Positions 20,201 to 30,127 of a DNA stretch of 64,000 nt are shown here, piece after piece. The position numbers were made by a program, and so were the translations under genes. The stretch's first letter is position 1; the number at the start of each line of letters is the position of its first letter. The stretch spans positions 44,922,595-44,986,594 of the forward strand of contig CM022665.1 of NCBI GenBank assembly GCA_012295275.1, read 5' to 3'. Source of the DNA: Chrysomallon squamiferum (Eukaryota; Mollusca; Gastropoda; Neomphalida; Peltospiridae). The notes beneath the pieces were generated by a model. It saw only the letters and a list, made by a program, of their open reading frames with translations, did not search any database and had not been told where the DNA came from.

Positions 20201-22163
20201 CAAACAGATCTTGTGATGGGTTGTAACAATGTTCATCCTCTTCAGAATCAGATATGGTTATGTATTCGATTTCTGTTTGTTTATTCTGACATGTTTCAGT
20301 AAGTACAGGGTCATTATCAGTCTTTAACACAGACTGACTGTCATCAAAGTTATCGGTAAAATAACTCAATCGTCCATCGAATGTGTTGTCATATATACTA
20401 TTGTTATTTTTGTTAACAAAGTAATCACGATCGTTTTCTAGAGCAATGTTAATCTCATCCTCCGTTGGCTCTCTACCTATTGCAAATAATTTAGGATGCA
20501 TTAGGTTATAGCAATGCTTTAAAACATCGCTTCTTTTGAGATTCTGTACCAAATATAGAGTCTTCATTATACTGATTTGCGATGTAGTCAAACCGTCACC
20601 GAACTTATTGTTTGAATTAAGTAAACAAATATTGGCACGACAATAACAAGGTGTAGTACCCTTCCTCTCGCATGTAGCCTTGCTACCACTCAGTAAGTCT
20701 TTATACTTATCAATGTTAGTTTGTGTAATTGATATCTCTTCTCCTAATATTACCTTCTTTCCACCTAACATCTGCCAAGGAAAATTATCCTTGGCAATCT
20801 TTCCTGATGCAGCTAAGCATTCAAACATTGAACTAGTCAACATTGTTTTACCACTGTCCGATTCGCCCTGAAAATACATGCCGACTTTTTTCTTCCCTTT
20901 TCCTTTTAACAGAGCCACTATCAAACAGAACAACCACCTTTCTTCTATCTCTTGTTCTCTGCACCAGCTGTTAAAAATCTTCAAACTGTCTTCAGGGGAC
21001 ATGTAATGATCAATTTTATCGTTTAGCATTTGTATTTGATCAAATGCTGATTTTTCAGCCTGTTCCTCAATATACTTTGATCTTGCAGCCTTGAACAATT
21101 TATCCCCTGATGAATTAGCCACTGCATTGCACAGAGCTTTGAATTCATTAGTGTTGGAATCAAACTTGCTTATAAGCATGTTTGGTTTATTGATTTCTGG
21201 ATATTGTTTGATCAACTTGTAAAAGAAATCGAGCGTTTCAGCAGATTTATTGTTTATTAAATGAGATGGAATATTAGGTCTGTCATCTTTTTGAACTGTT
21301 GTATCATTATTGACAATTTCTGTTATATCCATTGCTTCTATTAGATCATTTTCTTTTTTCATTTCGTTTAAGGTCAAACCGCAATTGTTAACCATTTCTT
21401 TTTTACGATCATCGTTGATCAATGTTTCTGGACGTTTCATAGCATCTTCTTTGCGAATGGGATCTCTAATTTTAGATGCTGTCAAAGATACATCTAATGA
21501 TTTATTATCTGTTGGATCGAAAAAATCATGTAAAATGTTTATCAAGTCAGCCTCATCATCATGTAAAAAAATTTCAACATCGTTCCATATGCTTAACATT
21601 TTTTCATCATTCGTGCCAAGAAACTGCTTCTCCGTGTCATTCATTAAGTATCTCATGTAATTCTGAATAGACATTTCTTGTGGTTCTTTTAGTTTCAATA
21701 TTTTCAAATATCCATTTTCATTGAGCACTGATCTATGGAGACGTCTATATTGTCTATCCTGCGAAGGTGTTTTCATCGCAGTTCTCCAAATGATATGTAC
21801 ATGCGAACCGTACGTAGGTTGATTTGCATGTGATTCGCACTCTTTCTGGTGATACACCAATAATGTCTTCCAGTTTTTATTACGTACAAATGACTTCAAC
21901 TCAGTGATAACACGGTCTTGTCCCTTCGCAAGATACTCATGGCTTGGCGTTGCCCAATGATCCACTACTTTGTCCAAAATATCTTGAGGGTCCATTTGGT
22001 AAGACTTTATATAATTTTTTCCCGCTGCATAGACGAATTTGCCATCTTTATCTTTGGCTAGGCAACGGGGAACTAAGAATTTCGGATGTACCATGTCGTA
22101 GTTGACATGGCCAACCTAAACGCTGTAGTATCCTTCCTCCGGCATTTCTACGAACCTATCCAT
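20154..22163 (-). pseudogene. NS1: NS1-1, parvovirus-like HUH nickase / SF3 helicase with early stop and replaced C-terminus
   Basis: A homologue of parvoviral NS1, which nicks the viral terminus and unwinds DNA in the nucleus. The original ATG is at 22,163 (matching NS1-2), but codon 16 is TAG (22,118-22,116); the remaining frame opens at Met24 (22,094) for 646 codons. Visible motifs are HVHIIW at about residue 121 (HUH metal site), a nearby YMRYLM tyrosine candidate at about 169-172, Walker A GESDSGKT at about 431-440, Walker B KKVILGEEISI at about 468 and ANICLLNSNN (motif C) at about 509. The C-terminal tail of roughly 100 residues present in NS1-2 is missing, cut by the lineage-A hairpin. 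It follows VP-B on the same strand. Re-initiation at Met24 would keep both enzyme domains. Confidence 0.85.
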
Positions 22164-22365
22164 ACTTTAATTAAATGTTGTTAAATATGTTGTCTATAAC
22201 AAATGACGTTAACGACTGATAACGTTTTGAAAAAATCTTTATTTATAACGTTATAAACATGACGTAATAATTATGACGTCATATGGTGTACGTGACAAAG
22301 CGAATGTAACAAATTCAAATGACTGTTCACTGTATTAATACACATTAGGTACTATTTACATATGT
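22164..22365 (-). promoter_or_regulatory. VP-B / NS1-1 intergenic region: CRE, TATA and poly(A) signal
   Basis: This separates the VP-B stop from the NS1-1 start. A perfect TGACGTCA lies at 22,274-22,281, next to TACGTGAC (E-box-like). The minus strand also reads TATAAATAAAG at 22,237-22,247. That contains a TATA-like TATAAATA about 75 nt before the NS1 ATG and an AATAAA about 120 nt after the VP stop, so one short element could serve both NS1 initiation and VP 3'-end formation. The same arrangement occurs at 27,804-28,006, which supports function. Confidence 0.6.
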
Positions 22366-24489
22366 TTATAATGGATAAGACCAATCCACACTATTTCCCA
22401 TGATGGGAATTGTTCTATCTCCATAGGCACCATGTAATGGCCATAACATTCTACGTCTAGCTCTACGTTTGTTCCAATTATCCCATATAGGAGCATAATT
22501 ACGCATTTTCCATGTTTTCTCTATACGTTCCTTATATTGTTTTATATTTTCATCCAGGAACTGATCTTGTTCAGTATGTTTAACATTATCTTTATTACCC
22601 ATAGGTTTAGTATCATTTGTCCTAAACGTTAATCCTTGCATAGGACCTAGGCATCCGCCCAAACCTATCGGAATATATTTAGGGCACATGGCTGTTCGAA
22701 TAATAAATTCTACTTCACTATAATAAGTTATTTGAATATTTGCATGATAATTAAAGAATAATGTAGCACCGTTAGTACTTTTTTCAACATCTGGATATAG
22801 ACCAATTAGAAATAATGGAGGTCTGTTACATTGATATGTACGTCTATGTGTACCGTCTTTGCATGCATCAACCGTAGGATCATTAGCATCATTTGCCATG
22901 ACACCTGTTTTACCAATTTTAGTACCTCCGTCATCAACAAATGCCGGAGCACCCAACAATTTAGCTGGATTGCTTTGGAAGCAACCAGTGTAATGTACAT
23001 TCCTGTATTGATGATTAAAATACGTTGCTATTGCAGTACCCATAGGATTTAAACTGACATTAGTAACTACAATATCGTGAGTTGGCCATACTTCTAAATT
23101 ATTTTTATTTTCATTTGCACATTGATAATTGTCTTTTTTACATAATCCAGACATATCAGTAAAATTGATTGTTTGTGAACTATCAGATGGAAATAATACA
23201 ATTGGTGAATCTTTACATGTGTAATCTAAACCAAATCCTCCAGCACTAATTACGGTTTCACGATATCCATCGTGTTTTTTCATATCATATATATAATTTG
23301 GTGTTTCTGCTGTATAGTTAATACCATCTTGTCCATTCCATGCATTATTTATTAACTGCATAGCCATATCGCTAGGCAAATATAATTTACGATCTGGCTG
23401 TGCAGGTATACCCCTCTGAGATGTATTATCCATACATTCTCCGTCTTTGAAATTATTATTATGAGACAGATTGAGATTTTTTTCTGGTAAACCGTAATCG
23501 TTGTTAATATCTGTAAATGTCCATATACGTGCATTAGGTGGTGCCATGACTGGGACTTCGTTAGGATCGGATTTAGTATTATTCAATACATGTATAATCA
23601 TATTGTTGATATTAAATCCGAATCTTTTGATTCTATATCCAATAAAATCATCTGGTAAATTCCAATCATCTGGTTTAGTGCTGGCTTGTTTATACCAATA
23701 TGGTATTATATGTCCACCATGATTAAATGTTAGTTCACAAACATTTGGATCACCAATTGCCTTTTTCCAATTAGCATTTTCTGCATTATTATCTAAAATT
23801 TTCATAGTAGCTTTTCTAGTTTTACTGAAATTTATAGCACTGGTAAATGTACCTTTGAATGTCTTTTTGATCGTTATAAACCTTGGATTTATTCCTTTGG
23901 TAGTGCCACCGAATCCTTGATAAAGAACATTATTACCTGTTGCAGATGCCATAGGTGCACCTTCAACAGCTTCACTTCCTCCAGTATCTGTAACCTCCTC
24001 GTTCATTATGGAATCTGGTTCCATCACTGATTCTTGAGGTTGTAAATAGGTACCTTTTGAATTTGTTTGTTCTAATACATCTTGAGATATTGTACTAGAT
24101 AATTGATTGTTATTAGGAACCTTTGAATCTGTTCCTCCTGAAGGTTGATCGGTATGTCTCTTCATAGTTGGTTGATTTGTATGTCTGGATGTGTCGTATG
24201 TATCTGATTGTTGTTGAACGTCGTCGTAGAATAAAGGGGTCCCGAAAGGGTCGTCTTCGTCCGAATCTTCAACAGCATGATAGTTTTGCCCAATATTTTG
24301 AATTGCCTGATAGAAATCGTTATTTGGAATTTGTAGGTTTGGATACTGACGTCTGATCTGAAGCCACTTTTCTTGTCTTTTTGAATAGGGGACATTTAGA
24401 TCACCTAGTATTGAAAATGCCTTTGTCTTTGCAATAGCCCAAAGTCTAGATACTTCCTTCTTCGTCAACAGTCTCTTTCCTTTACTCAT
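22366..24489 (-). CDS. VP-B, putative parvovirus-like capsid protein, intact
   Basis: An uninterrupted 707-codon ORF from ATG 24,489 to the stop at 22,366. Features in order: a basic N-terminal helix-like segment (residues 1-45, start MSKGKRLLTKKEVSRLW), acidic EDSDEDD at about 74-80, a polar linker, the conserved PQESVMEPDSIMNEEVTDTG block at about 150-170, then a long body with NHGGHIIPYWYK, YRETVISAGG, CNRPPLFLIGLYPD and C-terminal MGNKDNVKHTEQDQF. No HDxxY phospholipase motif and no calcium loop are seen, unlike many densovirus and parvovirus VP1. The capsid call rests on its place beside NS1, its size and its conservation in three lineages; I do not recognise a jelly roll from sequence alone. 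It shares roughly three quarters of residues with VP-A and VP-C. An open frame of this length in an endogenous element means recent entry or selection. Confidence 0.8.
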   Translation of the reverse strand: MSKGKRLLTKKEVSRLWAIAKTKAFSILGDLNVPYSKRQEKWLQIRRQYPNLQIPNNDFYQAIQNIGQNYHAVEDSDEDDPFGTPLFYDDVQQQSDTYDTSRHTNQPTMKRHTDQPSGGTDSKVPNNNQLSSTISQDVLEQTNSKGTYLQPQESVMEPDSIMNEEVTDTGGSEAVEGAPMASATGNNVLYQGFGGTTKGINPRFITIKKTFKGTFTSAINFSKTRKATMKILDNNAENANWKKAIGDPNVCELTFNHGGHIIPYWYKQASTKPDDWNLPDDFIGYRIKRFGFNINNMIIHVLNNTKSDPNEVPVMAPPNARIWTFTDINNDYGLPEKNLNLSHNNNFKDGECMDNTSQRGIPAQPDRKLYLPSDMAMQLINNAWNGQDGINYTAETPNYIYDMKKHDGYRETVISAGGFGLDYTCKDSPIVLFPSDSSQTINFTDMSGLCKKDNYQCANENKNNLEVWPTHDIVVTNVSLNPMGTAIATYFNHQYRNVHYTGCFQSNPAKLLGAPAFVDDGGTKIGKTGVMANDANDPTVDACKDGTHRRTYQCNRPPLFLIGLYPDVEKSTNGATLFFNYHANIQITYYSEVEFIIRTAMCPKYIPIGLGGCLGPMQGLTFRTNDTKPMGNKDNVKHTEQDQFLDENIKQYKERIEKTWKMRNYAPIWDNWNKRRARRRMLWPLHGAYGDRTIPIMGNSVDWSYPL
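24162..24395 (-). CDS. Nested 77-codon ORF inside VP-B (candidate overlapping gene)
   Basis: A +1-frame ORF beginning 94 nt after the VP-B ATG, 77 codons, the same offset and length as in lineages A and C. The product shares a long core with the C version (about RSDVSIQ-YKFQITISIRQF, then KILGKTI-LLKIRTKTTLSG). The DNA across this interval is visibly more conserved between VP-B and VP-C than the rest of VP, including a run of more than 30 identical bases around 24,236-24,275. That suits a second coding constraint, though an RNA element could also explain it. Confidence 0.55.
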   Translation of the reverse strand: MSPIQKDKKSGFRSDVSIQTYKFQITISIRQFKILGKTIMLLKIRTKTTLSGPLYSTTTFNNNQIHTTHPDIQINQL

Positions 24490-24851
24490 GAAATTGGAAT
24501 GTTCCTGTATATATACGAAACGTTTTCGTCTTATTCTTGTTCTAATTGGTCACGTTCAGTTGGAGATACGTTATTATCAATATCTTTTCCACCTGATTTT
24601 ACAAAATCGCTTATTTGATGTATAGCTTCTTGTATTTGATTTTTTGTATAACTAGAAATACCTTCAACAGATGCTTCTACTATCGATTGTCCAATATTTA
24701 TAGCTGGTTCCAACAATACGCTGTCAGCTCCAATAACTTCAGTAATTGCAGGTGCTGTAGAATCTATTATAGCTGATGTTGCAATTTCTACTGATGCATC
24801 GAATGCGTATTCGATTATCTCCGTAGCAATAATCTCTAATGCAGTGAACAT
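24486..24851 (-). pseudogene. p122-B with premature stop
   Basis: Starts MFTALEIIATEIIEYAFDAS at 24,851. A TAA at 24,533-24,531 ends the frame after 106 residues; homology continues in frame to the usual stop overlapping the VP-B ATG as ATGA (24,489-24,486). The truncation removes only the acidic tail. It may be tolerated, but it breaks the ATGA coupling seen in the other units. Confidence 0.7.
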
Positions 24852-24954
24852 GCTATCATGACAAATGATATAACATAAATAAATAATAATATAAATATTT
24901 AATATATATATTTATTATAACGGATATGACGTATTACTCTTCAAAAATCGCGAC
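24852..24954 (-). promoter_or_regulatory. p122-B upstream region
   Basis: About 100 bp of AT-rich DNA with TATAATATAAATA-like stretches between the p122-B start and the hairpin. It has no perfect CRE or E-box like lineage A, only ATATGACGTA near 24,926. Promoter role inferred from position. Confidence 0.35.
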
Positions 24955-25412
24955 ATGATAGATCCTAACCCAACTCTTGTTATTGTAAAAAAAACAAAGT
25001 ATAACAGACCGCTCGTTTTTGGTTTTTGGTCTTGAAAGCCAAATGTACTTTTAGCCTAAAAGTGATTAAGCTCCTTAGGGCGAAGCCTGAGCCCTAAGGA
25101 TCATATGCTAAAAGTACATTTGGCTTTCAAGACCAAAAACCTAAAACGAGCGATAATGAGGAACTTTGTTTTTTTTACAATAACAAGAGTTAGGTTATAA
25201 CACGACTGGTTTTTGGTTTTTGGCCTTGAAATCCAATATGTACTTTTAACTTATGACCGTAGGGCTCAGGCTACGCCCGAAGGAGCTAATCACCTTCGGG
25301 TTAAAAGTACATATTGGCTTTCAAGGCCAAAAACCAAAAACCAGTCGTGTTATACTTTGTTTTTTTTACAATAACAAGAGTTGGGTTGGGATCTATCAGG
25401 TCCCAACAATCT
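24955..25412. repeat. Two adjacent hairpins between lineages B and C
   Basis: The first palindrome (about 24,958-25,195) has CGCTCG stems and a CCTTAGGGCGAAGCC centre. The second (about 25,195-25,410) has CGACTGGTTTTTGG stems and the centre CCGTAGGGCTCAGGCTACGC. Both are framed by AACTCTTGTTATTGTAAA and its complement. They are terminal hairpins of two different elements joined end to end, one probably the terminus of unit B and the other of unit C. Confidence 0.8.
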
Positions 25413-25597
25413 TATACATGAATTATATTATAATTATATTATTAGTATTATATTGTTTATATTTTATATTGTTAATTTATTAATACTATGTTATATTATA
25501 TATTTATATAATATTAACTATTATATAAATTACAAACACATATATAATTTTAAACATAGTTTATTTAACATATATTAATGTCCATACTGTATTTAAT
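25413..25597. other. AT-rich spacer after NS1-2
   Basis: About 185 bases of almost pure A and T between the hairpin and the NS1-2 stop. No AATAAA is obvious on the minus strand near the stop except AT-rich variants. I see no gene in it. Confidence 0.5.
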
Positions 25598-27803
25598 TTA
25601 AGATTCTTGTTTGTATTTGTTAAACACATTCATCTGTGTTTCTGGAATGGTATCATTAAACATACATTCAAATGGTTGACTGGGTGGAATATAATACTTA
25701 AATCGTTTGTCTGATGGATCTTCGGGTTCATTATCCACTGTTATGTAGTTTGGGTCTAACGAATCATCTGAAATATCCTCTGTTATGACATCATACCGTT
25801 TTCGCTTAGTACCTTTAGTTACCTCATTATCTGATTTACATTTGTTTTGAGACAAAATGAAAATATCTTGTGATGGATTGTATGATGTTTCTTCATCATC
25901 TGAATCTGATATTGTTATGTATTCTGGTTTAGTTGTTGATGTTGATGGTTCTGGAGCATCTGGAATGTTATCATCTTTAAAATCTATCTGGCTGTCATCA
26001 AAATTGTCTGTAAAATAACTGAATCTTCCTTCAAATGTATTATCATGTATGCTGATATTGTTTTTGTTTACAAAGTACTCTCTATCATTCTCCATAGCAA
26101 TGTTCATTTCATCCTCTGACGGTTCTCTACCAATTGTAAACAATTTTGGGTGAAGCAGATTATAGCAATGTTTGAGAACATTACTTCGTTTCAGATTTTG
26201 AACTAAGAATAAACGTGTTTTCATTATACTTATTTGAGATGATGTAAGACCATCCCCAAACTTATTGTTAGAATTGAGCAAACAAATGTTGGCACGACAA
26301 TAACATGGTGTCGTGCCTTTCCTCTCGCATGTGGCCTTACTTCCACTTAATAAGTCTTTGTACTTGTCTATGTTTGTCTGTGTAATTGATATTTCTTCAC
26401 CAAGTATTATCTTTTTTCCACCCAACATTTGCCAAGGAAAATTATCCTTGGCAATCTTTCCAGATGTTGCCACACACTCAAACATTGAACTTGACATCAT
26501 CGTCTTACCGCTATCAGAATCACCTTGAAAATACAGTCCAATTTTTTTCTTTCCTTTGCCTTTTAACAATGATACAATGAGCGTATACAACCACCTCTCT
26601 TCAACGTCTTGTTCTCTACACCATGAATTGAATATTTTAAAACTATCATCTGGAGTCATATAATGTTCGAGATTATCATTCATCATTTGGATCTGATCAA
26701 AGGCCGATTTATCCGACTGTTCTTCTAGATATTTTGATCGTGCTGCCTTAAACAGCTTGTCTCCAGAAGAATTTGCTACAGCATTACACAATGCCTTGAA
26801 TTCATTGCTATTAGTGTCAAATTTACTAATTAGTAAATTTAGTTTGTTTATTTCTGGATATTGTTTGATAAGTTTATAAAAAAAAGTCTAAGGTTTCTGC
26901 AGACTTATTATTTATGAGATGTGATGGAATAGACGGTTTATCCGGTTGATCTACTCTTTCGTTCTTATTGTCAGATGTATCCATTGCTTCTATCATATCA
27001 TTTTCTTTCTTCATCTCATTGACAGTCATTCCTGATTTATGTGTAGACATTGTAGTTGTTTTATTGTCTGTAGACGTTGTGGCGTCATCTTTACGAATTG
27101 GATCTCTTATTTTCGATGTCATAATTGATGAATCTAATTTCTTTGATCCTGAAGCATCAAAGAAATCTTGTAATATGTTCATTATGTCAGCATCATTATC
27201 ATGTATTTGTTTTTCTATTTCATTCCACATATTTAACATGTTTTGATCATTAGTTCCCAAGAATTGTTTCTCTGAATCATTCATTAAATACTTCATATAA
27301 CTTTCCACAGATTTAGTTTGAGGATCTTTCAGTTTCATAATTTTTAAATATCCGTTTTCGTTCAGCACGGCTCTATGTAATCGACGATACTGTCTATCTT
27401 GAGATGGTGTTTTTAACGTCGTTTTCCAGATTATGTGGACATGAGTTCCATACGTAGGCTGATTAGTGATGGCTTCGCATTCTTTCTGATGGTAAACCAT
27501 CAATGTTTTCCAATTTTTATTTCTCACGAACGCCTTCAACTCCGTTGTAACACGGTCTTGCCCTTTAGCCAAATATTCATAATTTGGCGTCGCCCAATGA
27601 TCCACAGGTTTATCCATAATTTCTTGATTGTCCATCTGATAGGATTTAATATAATTTGTCCCCGTTGCATAGACAAATTTTCCATCTTTGTCTTTTGCCA
27701 AGCAACGGGGAACTAAGTATTTAGGGTGGACCATGTCATAGTTGACATGGCCAACCAACACACTGTAATAGGTTTCCTCAGGTAAATCTACAAATCTATC
27801 CAT
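25598..27803 (-). pseudogene. NS1: NS1-2, full-length parvovirus-like NS1 with one frameshift
   Basis: Length corresponds to about 734 residues, from ATG 27,803 to the stop at 25,598. One extra base in a T run (as read on the minus strand) at about 26,879-26,886 splits it into 309-codon and 397-codon frames. The first piece has the HUH motif HVHIIW and the SYMKYLM tyrosine candidate. The second has Walker A GDSDSGKT (26,499-26,528), the GEEISI Walker B and the ANICLLNSNN motif. The tail is acidic and Ser/Asp rich, with a KRKR basic cluster that may be a nuclear localisation signal. A single homopolymer difference accounts for the break, so an assembly error must be excluded. It lies downstream of VP-C on the same strand; its own promoter is probably 27,804-28,006. 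Confidence 0.85.
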
Positions 27804-28006
27804 ATTTTATATATTATTTTATGTGTTTTTAACTCGTATGTTAAGAGATAACAGTAACGAATGAAGATTTTTTGAAATGTCTTTATTTATAAAATTTTAA
27901 ATATGACGTAATAGTAATGACGTCATATTATGTACGTGACAAAATGAACGTATTTTAATATAAGACTGTTAACTGTATTCCTACGCTATACATATTACAA
28001 TATAAT
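27804..28006 (-). promoter_or_regulatory. VP-C / NS1-2 intergenic region: CRE, TATA and poly(A) signal
   Basis: Conserved counterpart of 22,164-22,365. It carries TGACGTCA at 27,918-27,925, GTACGTGACAAA just beside it, and the minus-strand TATAAATAAAG at about 27,881-27,891. Spacing to the NS1 start (about 80 nt) and the VP stop matches the lineage-B unit although the rest of the spacer has diverged. Confidence 0.6.
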
Positions 28007-30127
28007 TTATAATGGATATGACCAATCATATGCATTACCCATTACTTCCAATGTTCTATCTCCATATGCACCGTGTAATGGCCATAACTGTCTACGTCTA
28101 TTTCTACGTTTGTTCCAATTGTCCCAAACAGGAGCAGTGGTTCTCATTTTCCATGTTTTCTGAATCCTTTCTTTATATTTGGATTCATCTTCACCTAGAA
28201 ACTGATCTTGTTCTGTATGTGTAATATTGTCTTTATTACCCATAGGTGTTGTTTCATTTGCTTTATATGTTAAGCCCTGCATTGGACCTGGACATCCTCC
28301 TAAACCTATTGGAATGTATTTAGGACACATTCCAGTTCTAACTATAAATTCTATCTCACTATAATATGTTATTTGAATATTTGCATGATAATTAAAAAAC
28401 AATGTATTTCCACCACTTGTTTTTTCAATATCTGGGTATAATCCTATAAGAAATATAGGTGGTCTATTACATTGGAATGTACGCCTATGAGAACCATCTT
28501 TACATACGTCTATATTAGGATTATTTGCATTATTATGCATAACACCTTGATTACTTAACTTAGTACCACCATCATCTACCATAGATGGTGCACCAAGTAC
28601 ATTAGATGCTTTATTCTGAAAACATGCTGTATAATGTACACGTCTATATTGATGATTGAAATAACAACATATTGCTGTACACATTGGATGCTGTGTTGTA
28701 TTAGTTACTATTATGTCATGAGTTGGCCATACCTCTAAATTACCTTTATTTTCATTAGCACATTGATATTTAGTTTTCTGACATAATCCAGATATATCTG
28801 TAAAATTAATTGTATGTGATGTTTCAGATGGAAATAAACACGTAGGAGAATCCTTACATGTGTAATCTAATGCGAAACCGCCAGCACTAATAACTGTTTC
28901 ACGATATCCATCATGTTTCTTCATATCATAAATATAATTTGGTGATTCAGCTGTAAATGTTATTCCATCACCTTTCCATGCATGATTTAATAACTGCATC
29001 GCCATATCACTAGGTAAATACAATTTGCGATCAGGTTGAATTGGTATACTTCTATCGCTTATACTGTCCATACATTCTTCATCTCTGAAGTAATGATTAT
29101 GCGATAAATTCAAATTCTTTTCTGGAAGGCCATAATCATTATTTATATCTGTAAATGTCCAAACACGAGAGTTCGGTGGTGCCATTACAGGAACTTCATT
29201 AGGATCTGCTTTATTATTATTTAAAACGTGAATAATCATATTATTTATATTGAAACCTATTCGTTTAACTCTGTATCCCATAAAATCATCAGGTAAATTC
29301 CAATCTTCGGGTTTAGTACTGGCGGCTTTGTACCAATATGGTATAATATGTCCTCCATGATTAAATGTAAATTCACAAACATTAGGATCTCCTATAGCTT
29401 TTTTCCAATTAATATTATCTGAATTATTATCTAATACTTTCATTTCAGCTTTTCTAGTTTTAGTAAAATTAATAGTACTGGTAAATGTTCGTTTAAATGT
29501 TTTTTTGATTGTTATATAACGTGGATCAACAGCTTTAGTGGTTCCACCAAAACCTTGATATAGAACATTATTACCAGTTGCAGATGCCATTGGTGTACCT
29601 TCGACTGCTTCACTGCTTCCTGTATCAGTTACTTCCTCATTCATTATTGAATCAGGTTCCATGACAGATTCTTGAGGTTGTAAATATGTACCTTTAGCAT
29701 TTGATCTGTCCAATACATCTTGCGATACAGTAGTAGATAACTGATTATTATTTGGAACCTTTGCATCCGATCTACCTGACGGTTCATCTGAATGTCGTTT
29801 CATAGCTGATTTATTTTGATTTCCGGATGTGTCGTGTATATCTCCTGGTTGTTCCGAGTTGTCGTAGAATAAAGGGGTCCCGAAAGGGTCGTCTTCGTCC
29901 GAATCTTCAATAGAGTTATAGTCTTGCCCAATATTTTGAATTGCCTGATAGAAATCGTTATTTGGAATTTGTATATTTGGATACTGACGTCGGATCTGAA
30001 GCCACTTTTCTTGTCGTTTGGTATAGGGGACATTTAGATCTCCTAATATATTAAACGCTTTTGACTTTGCAATAGCCCAAAGTCGAGTGACTTCTTTCTT
30101 AGTCAAAAGTCTTTTTCCTTTTGTCAT
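28007..30127 (-). CDS. VP-C, putative parvovirus-like capsid protein, intact
   Basis: An uninterrupted 706-codon ORF, ATG 30,127. Same architecture as VP-B: basic N-terminus (MTKGKRLLTKKEVTRLW), acidic EDSDEDD at 74-80, a PQESVMEPDSIMNEE block, NHGGHIIPYWYK, YRETVISAGG, and a C-terminus with MGNKDNITHTEQDQF followed by an arginine-rich KRRNRRRQLWPLHGAYGDRT and a final SYPL. No PLA2 motif is seen. It is closer to VP-A than to VP-B in several blocks (for example MHNNANNPN). It overlaps p122-C by ATGA and is followed by NS1-2. This is the most complete unit in the window, with only NS1-2 carrying a single break. Confidence 0.8.
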   Translation of the reverse strand: MTKGKRLLTKKEVTRLWAIAKSKAFNILGDLNVPYTKRQEKWLQIRRQYPNIQIPNNDFYQAIQNIGQDYNSIEDSDEDDPFGTPLFYDNSEQPGDIHDTSGNQNKSAMKRHSDEPSGRSDAKVPNNNQLSTTVSQDVLDRSNAKGTYLQPQESVMEPDSIMNEEVTDTGSSEAVEGTPMASATGNNVLYQGFGGTTKAVDPRYITIKKTFKRTFTSTINFTKTRKAEMKVLDNNSDNINWKKAIGDPNVCEFTFNHGGHIIPYWYKAASTKPEDWNLPDDFMGYRVKRIGFNINNMIIHVLNNNKADPNEVPVMAPPNSRVWTFTDINNDYGLPEKNLNLSHNHYFRDEECMDSISDRSIPIQPDRKLYLPSDMAMQLLNHAWKGDGITFTAESPNYIYDMKKHDGYRETVISAGGFALDYTCKDSPTCLFPSETSHTINFTDISGLCQKTKYQCANENKGNLEVWPTHDIIVTNTTQHPMCTAICCYFNHQYRRVHYTACFQNKASNVLGAPSMVDDGGTKLSNQGVMHNNANNPNIDVCKDGSHRRTFQCNRPPIFLIGLYPDIEKTSGGNTLFFNYHANIQITYYSEIEFIVRTGMCPKYIPIGLGGCPGPMQGLTYKANETTPMGNKDNITHTEQDQFLGEDESKYKERIQKTWKMRTTAPVWDNWNKRRNRRRQLWPLHGAYGDRTLEVMGNAYDWSYPL
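29800..30033 (-). CDS. Nested 77-codon ORF inside VP-C (candidate overlapping gene)
   Basis: A +1-frame ORF at offset 94 from the VP-C ATG with the same length as in A and B. It starts MSPIPNDKKSGFRSDVSIQI and ends KINQL. Differences from the B version are few compared with the surrounding VP. Confidence 0.55.
   Translation of the reverse strand: MSPIPNDKKSGFRSDVSIQIYKFQITISIRQFKILGKTITLLKIRTKTTLSGPLYSTTTRNNQEIYTTHPEIKINQL

Noticed and set aside
22366-30127. Phospholipase A2 domain in VP
   Set aside because: No HDxxY or calcium-binding loop motif is seen in the N-terminal part of VP-A, B or C, so the typical VP1 PLA2 cannot be called.
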